A model generated the notes under the pieces. It did no database searches and was not told the origin of the DNA. It saw only the letters and a program-made list of their open reading frames with translations. DNA of 64,000 nucleotides from Zygaena filipendulae. Its lineage: Eukaryota > Arthropoda > Insecta > Lepidoptera > Zygaenidae. The DNA is taken from the NCBI GenBank assembly GCA_907165275.2, contig OU015650.1, positions 6,912,001 to 6,976,000 on the forward strand. Direction: 5' to 3'. The position numbers and the translations under genes were made by a program. Position 1 is the first letter of the stretch; each line of letters begins with the position of its first letter. Shown in pieces: positions 57,372-64,000 of the stretch.

Positions 57372-60300
57372 ATGGCTAAAGATACCGATGAAATATATAT
57401 CGGAAAGATTGACGACTGTAAGCAGTTACTTTACTAATAATATTGTAATATAAACGTAATTTTTTGGAATTTTCAGTCCAGTTTACCTAGATCCTCATCT
57501 ATACACTATGCCACGACTATATACACGACTGGGTGAATCCTTACTATCCTTACTAATATTATAATTGCGAAAGTGAGTTTGTTTGTTTCACACCTTAATG
57601 GCTCAACCGATCATCCTGAAATTTTGCAAGTACACGTTGTCAGAGGTACAGAAAAGGACATAGGGTACTCTTCCCGGGTCCCGGAATTCCCGCGGGAACT
57701 CCTAAATTAACGCGGGTGAAACTGGAGGGAACAGCTAGTGTTACATAAAGGCCTATCTAAATCTATCAGTACACATTATAAAACAAAGTCCTCCACTTCG
57801 TCTGTCTGTCTGTCTGTTTGCAATAAACTCTAAAACTACTTAACAGATTTTCATGTGATATACACTAATAGATAAAATGTTTCAAGAAGATGGTTTATAT
57901 GTATAGTTTATCCTGAAATTACTGTGGGAACTCCTAAATTGCCACAGGTGAAACCACAGGGGACAGATAGTAATATTTACGTAAGATTTATGTACCTACG
58001 CTACTGCACATCATGGCATAGATACCTACTTAAAAGATTTTCATTGATAGATTTTCATTATTCTTAGGTGATACAGAAGTTCGCAAGACTGGGCAAGAAA
58101 TGGATGTAATAAGACAACGAACTGTGGCTTATGAGTACTTGTGTCGCTTAGAAGAGGCTAAAATATGGATGGAAGCCTGCTTAAAGGAGAAGTTGCCTCC
58201 CGCCACAGATTTTGAGGAGAGTTTATGTAATGGTGTTTACTTGGCTAAACTTGGTAACTTCATTGCTCCAAATCTTCTCCCGTTGACAAAAATATATGAT
58301 ATTGACCAAAGACGATACAAGGTAAATTTTGTTTGTTAGAAGAACCAACTTATTTCGTTTGCTGTGAATTGATACTATATATATAACTTTTTTCAGCTTG
58401 CTGGATTGCAATTTAGGCATACTGACAATATTAATAAATTTTTAGAAGTTCTCAAAACATCAGAACTTCCAATAGTAAGTAAAATTCTTAATTATAAACC
58501 AACCTTATATTTTATTTTAAAAATCTGCAACAATTCTGCTTTTCAGTCAGGTCTCTTAATGTTTAGTTTCTTAGTCTTAAATATCCTCATCTGTCTATTT
58601 AGTTTTAAAAACTCAAGCAATGATAGCTCAGCGGACAGTGCGTTCAGATTACACTGCAAGGCATATATTCAAGTTCCAATGATGAGCTTGAGCTGTCCAT
58701 GAAGAAAAACATTATGAGGAAACCATAGCATGGAGGTAGGGCACTTTGTAGTACATGACTGGCTTGCTTTCACCTTCAAGTTGAAAATGTGTCAGAGAGT
58801 CTCTAATGAAATCCAGTTCCCATTCCATACTATGTGTGTTTAACAATCTTTGACTACACTCAGAGGTGACCTGTGGTCAGACACCTAGATAAACAGAAAA
58901 AACACTACCTACTTAACCAATTAATTAATTTGATTTCCACTATAGAAATACATTTTATTACCTATATAAGGTGTGGCAAAATTTGCTGCAAATATTTAAA
59001 GGGTTGAAAGTATACATCATTATAAACATTTTCATAAAAAAAAGAAAAAAAAACTTTCAAACAAAATAAATCAATCAAAAAGAAAACAACCTGCAGGGTT
59101 AGCCAAGTTGACATTCTACAATCGTTAACACATAGAAAACATAAGTAAAGAATCGTCATGTCACATGTAAAGCTAGAGTTTTGATTAGCTGACCAAAGTT
59201 TTCTATTCTAGTTTGCTATGTGTTAACGATTGCAGAATGTCAACTTAGCTAACCCTGCTGTGCAGACGATTGCCGCTCAATCGCTATACACATACATTTT
59301 AAGATCAATGACCTCAATTGAACGGACTAGCTGATGCATCGCTCGCAGTGTGTGTAGAGCGTGCCTTGTATATGTATTAGTGACTTACATGTATTGTGTA
59401 CCTTGTGATTGTACATAGTTGTAATATTTCTTTAAATGAATTTATTTTCCTCATTCTGAAAAACCACCAAGCTTATAATATTATTTGTCGCTTATCCTTT
59501 TTTGTTATAACATATACTTTCAGCTCTGAAAATATTTGCAGATAATTTTACCACATATTATATACTAGTTGTGCCCCGTGGTTTCACCCGCGTTAATTTC
59601 AGAGTTCCCGCGGGAATTCTGGGGTAAAAAGTACCCTATGTGTTAATATAATGTATAAGCTATATAATTGTAAAGTTTCATTTAAATTCATCCAGTAGTT
59701 TTTGCGTGAAACAGTAACAAACATCCATCCATACATACAAACTTTCACATTTATAATATTAGTAAGGATATTATGTTTGCAGTCACAGTCCTAATACTGC
59801 TGGGGTTGTCACTAAATTAATTTACATCTTTGAAACTGGTATACCATTGTTTTTTTTATACATTAGGCATATAATTTATAGTAGGTAGTTTAATTGTTGT
59901 TTAAATGTTTAAAAACGCGCACGAGTCAAATTGAATTGCTCTTCATTCTCCACCATGGCTTGGTGTATGTTGCCCAATTGTATAGAATGTAATACTATAC
60001 TAGTACTTACCTAGATGCAGAATGGCTCTATTACGGGCCCTTACCTACAGACAGGAGGAAGACCAAAACGGATAGTGGTGTGGCCGGATACCGGATATTA
60101 GGCAAGCTATGAGGCCAGATATCCGGCTACCGGATATTCGACCCATTATCGCGTTACGCGATCTTAATTTGAATATAGGCGCGGTGAATGAGATCGGAAA
60201 TATTAGGGCGTATCTATTCCGGTGTTATCGCCAAACTGAGTCACCACTTACCAACAAATGCGGAAAATTTGGCATTTATTCACCACAAATTAGCCCCTTG

Positions 60301-63300
60301 TAAATATTGAGTACCTACTGCACTAATTAATAAAACAAATATTTTTGAAGTGCGATTATAAAAAATAACCGGTGTCCATAACTTATTGTGGTATGATTTG
60401 ACTTGTGTAAAATAATAATTTTTTGAACTTTACTATCCGGAATCTGGCAAGATACTGAATTACTATCCGGTATCGAGCCGGATAGTGAAAACGAAGCCGG
60501 GTGGGTCGGATACGCGACAGTTACCGGATATCCGTTTCATCTCTAGTATGAACCACTCCTAGAGGACCTTGTGAGCGTCAAGACGTCCCGGCGATCGCCG
60601 ACCTGCCGATCTAGCCAGTCCAGCGAGGTTAACCAAGTTGACATTCTACAATCGTTAACGAATAGAAAACTTATGTAACGAATCGTCATGTCACTTGGTC
60701 AGCCAATATAAACTCCAGTTTTCAAGTGGTCACACAAAACTACAGTTTTGGTTGACTGACCAAGTGACATGACGATTCGTTACATAAGTTTCCTATGCGT
60801 CAACGATTGTAGAATGTCAACTTAGTTAACCCCGCAGATCTGCTTATAGCTTGGTGTAGGATCAAAGTAGGGCCATGCTGTATAAAAAAAAACATACGCG
60901 TCGAATAGGGTACTTGCATGAATTTTTTTTTCAGTCTATTTTAAAGATAGAAGGCCTACTTAAACAAAGCAAGAAAAGAAAAAAAATATATGCATAAATT
61001 AATTAAATAGAGCGTTTCAAAGTTCCTACTAAAAAGTACCCTATGTCCTTCTCTGTACCCCTGACAATGTGCATGCCAAATTTCATCCAAATCCGTTCAG
61101 CAGTTTTTGCGTGATTAAGTAACAAACATCCAAATATCCAAACATCCACACTTTTACATTTGGACGCAGATAAGCAATAACATGTTAACCCACAAACTTA
61201 AGTTATTGATTTAGAACGATTTATTGAGAGTTAGGGAACATTTTTCTATTATATGTTTACCTTATTACATTTCTTAAATATGTAACTAAATATTAAACAT
61301 AAAAAATGTTGACACAAAATGGCGGTAAGCTTTTAAAACACGATTTACTCAAAATTTCTCCAGTGTGGGTTAACACACTATTGCTTATCTATGTCCATTT
61401 ATAATATTAGTAGGAAAGTAAGATAAAGAGCAAAAGTTTGTGAATTGTGAGTTTGTGACGTTGTAGGGGGGTAATCTTTGGATCTACTGAACCGATTTTG
61501 AAAATTCTTTCACTTGTAAGAAGCTACAGTTATCTTGAGTGACATTGGGTACTTTTTATCCCGGAAATCCTGCGGGAACTCCGGAGTTCGTGAGGTTGTA
61601 ATCTATGGATCTACTGAAACGATTTAGAAATTTTTTTCACTTATAGATAGGAAGCTAAAGTGATCCTGAGTGACAAAAAGTACCTACTTTTTCTCCCGGA
61701 ATTCCCGCGGGAACTCCGAAATTACCGGAGGTGAAACCGCGGGGGTCAGCTAGTGAATTATAATTTCTTATCATCTTTTCGGTAGACTTTCCAGCCAGAA
61801 ACAACAGACATTTATGACAGAAAAAATATGCCTCGTGTGGTATATTGCATTCATGCTTTGAGCTCTCATCTGTTCAAACTAGGAAAAGCTCCCCTTATTC
61901 ACGATGTTTTTGGGAGTGCTGTTTTTACAGGTAATATATTATGTAATATATATTTATAGCACTGTATTTATCCCACTACCTATATGTACCTATAGTGCTA
62001 CTAATATTGGGAACTTCGATTTTTTTATCGATATATAAACAGGTTGCTTATGGTGTTCGGCTGATTATCAGTTTTTTTTATCCTCAGGTTAGTGTGGTTC
62101 AGGTTGAGCTAATTAAACTTATACATAAGAATACATTAAATTTTATGTGCCGCGCTCAAAACGTAAAATTCCGTTAAATAGTACCTACTAGGCACTAGCC
62201 TTTGATTAACCAAGACCAACAACATTCCATGTCCATAACGCATGTGCCTATAACACAAGCCCAAACGCTCTAAAAGGCAAAAAAAACTGCCACTGTGATG
62301 TCGAAATATTTCTATTATTAATTAAATATTCCAGAAAATATAGCTGTGTTCTATTAATATTGGGAATTTATTACTTTTCAGATGAACAACTTGACTCAGT
62401 CTCAAAAGACTTGCAAAAATGTAAACATCCTTTGCCCTTATTTAAAAAGATAGGTGGTATTTTATCGCAGAATAGTGTTAATGATAACAGCGCATTGAAC
62501 AATGCAATCGAAGAGCTAAATCAAGTTTTAGATACAGAAGAATCGATCACATCAGCCATTCTGAACCCAAAACTGAAATTGAAGCACATACGAAACCATC
62601 TTATTGATGAATACAAAAAAGTTTTACAAGCTGCCAAACAGGAAAAAGTTCAGTCTGCCTGTAATCGCTCATTGAATAAAGAATACGAATCTGATGAGTA
62701 TGACACAATGCTCAATATTGTTGAAATTCAGGGCCATATAACGAATACGAACTACAGGTTTTTGTGGAAAGATTTAGTTGAAGCCTCAAAAGTTAATGAT
62801 CTTAACACCTTAAATAAAGTTTTCACTGAAGATTGGGTGAACATCACCAACTACGACTCCGGTAATTTGGACTTCTATTGCGACGTAGTAAAAGATATTA
62901 TCGAGTGTAATAAAGAAGTAGATTTAAACATAATTACAAACTGGCACAACATTTTTCAAAATATAGTTACCAAAGGGAATCGTAAATCACTTGAGCACAC
63001 AAACCATAAGAAAGCCATCACAGACGTCAACAAAGCACTAGACGAGGGTAATACCGATGATTTGTATAGAGCATTGGTCAGTCCACATTTGGAGTTGAAT
63101 TTTCAAATCGTCAAATACGCCATACCACTTTTGTATGAGGAAATGAAATTGGAGAAGTGTGAATTGGAGAAAAATCTAAATGAGAGTGAGATAGCAGCAT
63201 CTGTGTCCTATTTGACATCAATCGCAGCTATTTCCGAAGCCGTTGAGAGAGGCGACGAGTCCGCGGTGTGGCAGTCCCTCAACTCCGAACAGATCCGGCT

Positions 63301-63461
63301 GCACGGGTTGCGGCCGCACTGCCGCCGCCGGTACCTGTGCGCGCTGGCGACCGCCTTGCACGCCAAGGCGCGAGAGCAGTGTGCCTGCCCTTTACTCACT
63401 CTAGAAGACGTCCGTGACACCATCGAGTTAGTCAACATGAAAGATGACGACAATGAAGAGT
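57372..63461 (+). CDS. IQGAP: IQGAP, Ras GTPase-activating-like scaffold protein (5' part, five exons)
   Basis: Exons 57372-57417, 58068-58321, 58397-58474, 61786-61930 and 62382-63461 join in frame, with GT/AG ends, to about 534 residues; the gene continues past the right edge (donor T/GTAAGC at 63462). The start is ATGG in a good context (ACAACCATGG). The calponin-homology domain runs from VAYEYLCRLEEAKIWMEACL through NGVYLAKLGNFIAPN, LQFRHTDNINKFLEVL and PETTDIYDRKNMPRVVYCIH to LFKLGKAPLIHDVFG (roughly residues 25-175). Exon 62382-63461 then begins the helical IQGAP-repeat region (FKKIGGILSQ). IQGAPs bind F-actin through the CH domain and link Cdc42/Rac1 and calmodulin to the cytoskeleton; the IQ and GAP-related domains would lie downstream. 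The final donor is chosen because reading on gives a stop after three codons. Confidence 0.92.
57536..57740. mobile_element. SINE/RTE-like copy in IQGAP intron 1
   Basis: Starts AATCCTTACTATCCTTACTA, contains CCCGCGGGAACTCCTAAATT and ends GGAACAGCTAGTGTT. A second, more diverged copy follows at about 57775-57972 (TCTGTCTGTCTGTCTGTTTG to GACAGATAGTA). Confidence 0.78.
59095..59256. mobile_element. GTTAACC MITE, copy 1 (162 bp)
   Basis: AGGGTTAGCCAAGTTGACAT pairs with ATGTCAACTTAGCTAACCCT, and CTACAATCGTTAACACATAG pairs with CTATGTGTTAACGATTGCAG. It lies in the 3.3-kb IQGAP intron 3. A longer copy lies 1.5 kb downstream. Confidence 0.8.
59565..59771. mobile_element. SINE/RTE-like copy
   Basis: Runs from CTAGTTGTGCCCCGTGG through GGTAAAAAGTACCCTATG to TTTATAATATTAGTAAGGAT. 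Well preserved, in IQGAP intron 3. Confidence 0.8.
60055..60550. mobile_element. TATCCGG-rich element with inverted ends
   Basis: GCCGGATACCGGATATTAGG and GATATCCGGCTACCGGATAT near the left, and ACTATCCGGTATCGAGCCGG and CCGGATATCCGTTTCATCTC near the right, form a set of inverted and direct CCGGATA words. The centre is AT-rich. Probably a non-autonomous DNA transposon; exact ends are unclear. Confidence 0.5.
60627..60832. mobile_element. GTTAACC MITE, copy 2 (206 bp, near-perfect palindrome)
   Basis: GGTTAACCAAGTTGACATTC pairs with GAATGTCAACTTAGTTAACC. The inner CGAATCGTCATGTCACTTGG pairs with CCAAGTGACATGACGATTCG. The arms are longer and better matched than in copy 1. Confidence 0.85.
61025..61430. 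mobile_element. SINE/RTE-like copy interrupted by a MITE
   Basis: AAAAAGTACCCTATGTCCTT to CATCCACACTTTTACATT is SINE sequence, and its end (TTTATAATATTAGTAGGAAA) resumes at about 61397. The interruption at 61162-61396 is MITE copy 2 of the GTTAACCCACA family. Confidence 0.8.
61162..61396. mobile_element. MITE with GTTAACCCACA inverted repeats, copy 2
   Basis: GGACGCAGATAAGCAATAAC with ATGTTAACCCACA at the left, and TGTGGGTTAACACAC with TATTGCTTATCTATGTCC at the right. Opposite orientation to copy 1 (23210-23449) and nested in a SINE. Confidence 0.82.
61435..61755. repeat. Two-unit piece of the SINE-derived tandem repeat
   Basis: TTTGTGAATTGTGAGTTTGT, TCTACTGAACCGATTTTGAA and GAAGCTACAGTTATCTTGAG recur twice before the terminal GGTGAAACCGCGGGGGTCAG and CTAGT. 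It shows that the array type at 43430-51665 also exists as a short dispersed form. Confidence 0.75.
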
Positions 63462-63540
63462 GTAAGCTATAAATAAGTTATGACTATTTATGGTTATTTG
63501 CGGAAGTCTTTATAGCAAAAAAAAGATAGTTTCATAAAAG

Positions 63541-63810
63541 ATTATAATGTTCTAGAAATGTTTTAAAGCTGAAGCAACTTCACGCTTCGTGTCGCTGTTC
63601 ATGAACTTTTGCAAGGGCTACATGTGTAAATTAGAAACAAGTTCTTGCCCCTTTTTCTGTATTCCTCTAATTTTTATTATAATGTTTTAGAAATGTTTTA
63701 AAGCTGAAGCAACTTCACCCTTCTTGTCGCTGTTCATGAACTTTTGCAAGGGCTACATGTGTAAATTAGAAACAAGTTCTTGCGCCTTGTTCTGTATTCC
63801 TCTAATTTTT
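63541..63810. repeat. 135-bp tandem duplication in the last IQGAP intron
   Basis: ATTATAATGTTCTAGAAATG to about 63675, then ATTATAATGTTTTAGAAATG from 63676. The two copies share CTGAAGCAACTTCAC and AACTTTTGCAAGGGCTACAT with only a few differences. Confidence 0.85.
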
Positions 63811-64000
63811 AGTTTAGAAAGGATTTTAATTTGATGTTGTTACTGAACTGCTTCATACCATACTTTTTTTTAAATTCAATTTACATTGTAATTGTTACGT
63901 GCATAGGTATCTCCATAGGCTGACTTTTATATGCAGAAGTGTAAGGATCCAGACTATAGTCTCATCCTTCATATTTTTCTCCTAATTTTCCGTCAATTCT
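63811..64000. other. IQGAP intron sequence to window edge
   Basis: AT-rich intron with no exon seen; the next IQGAP exon must lie beyond 64000. Confidence 0.4.

Overview
The window is animal nuclear DNA, almost certainly from a moth or butterfly (Lepidoptera). Its genes are split by GT/AG introns and encode an insect semaphorin, PIGN, IQGAP and similar proteins. The spacers are AT-rich, full of TAGGTACCTAC-like words, and crowded with dispersed repeats, above all a SINE/RTE-like element with a 'CCGCGGTTTCACCCGCGG' core that I associate with lepidopteran genomes. I see no bacterial or viral gene set, no CRISPR array and no tRNA or rRNA gene.

Layout. (1) 1371-8943, plus strand: ten exons of a transmembrane class-1 semaphorin (Sema1a-like); its 5' end lies outside the window. 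(2) 8944-14640: spacer with several foldback or MITE-type elements. (3) 14653-16357, minus: a two-exon HARBI1-like protein derived from a Harbinger transposase, which seems to have lost two of its three catalytic acidic residues. (4) 17912-18707, plus: METTL26 (UPF0585), with a tandemly duplicated 3' UTR. (5) 18708-24614: spacer dominated by a 1,935-bp giant foldback element. (6) 24615-26531, plus: CD2BP2, a GYF-domain splicing protein. (7) 26665-38718, minus: PIGN, GPI ethanolamine phosphate transferase 1, reconstructed in full from 11 exons; its introns are packed with repeats. (8) 39170-54300: a repeat-rich region with an R1-clade LINE remnant in an ATAGG microsatellite, a tandem array, an LTR-bounded element with identical 390-bp LTRs, a second copy of the 1,935-bp foldback, and a LINE reverse-transcriptase fragment. 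(9) 54307-56540, minus: EFCAB10-like gene. (10) 57372 to the right edge, plus: the 5' half of IQGAP, up to an exon ending at 63461.

The genes do not form one pathway; they act in axon guidance, splicing, GPI-anchor synthesis in the ER and actin scaffolding. Arrangement matters locally: CD2BP2 and PIGN converge with 133 bp between stop codons, HARBI1-like and METTL26 are head to head, and so are EFCAB10 and IQGAP.

The most notable items are a chimeric exon in Sema1a that looks newly created by a tandem duplication spanning an intron; two apparently identical 1,935-bp foldback elements, each with its own 8-bp target duplication; a complete 59-bp hairpin element with an 8-bp target duplication; and a nest of young elements inside a tandem array. 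All gene models were built by eye from splice sites and reading frame. Family names rest on remembered homologues, not on searches.
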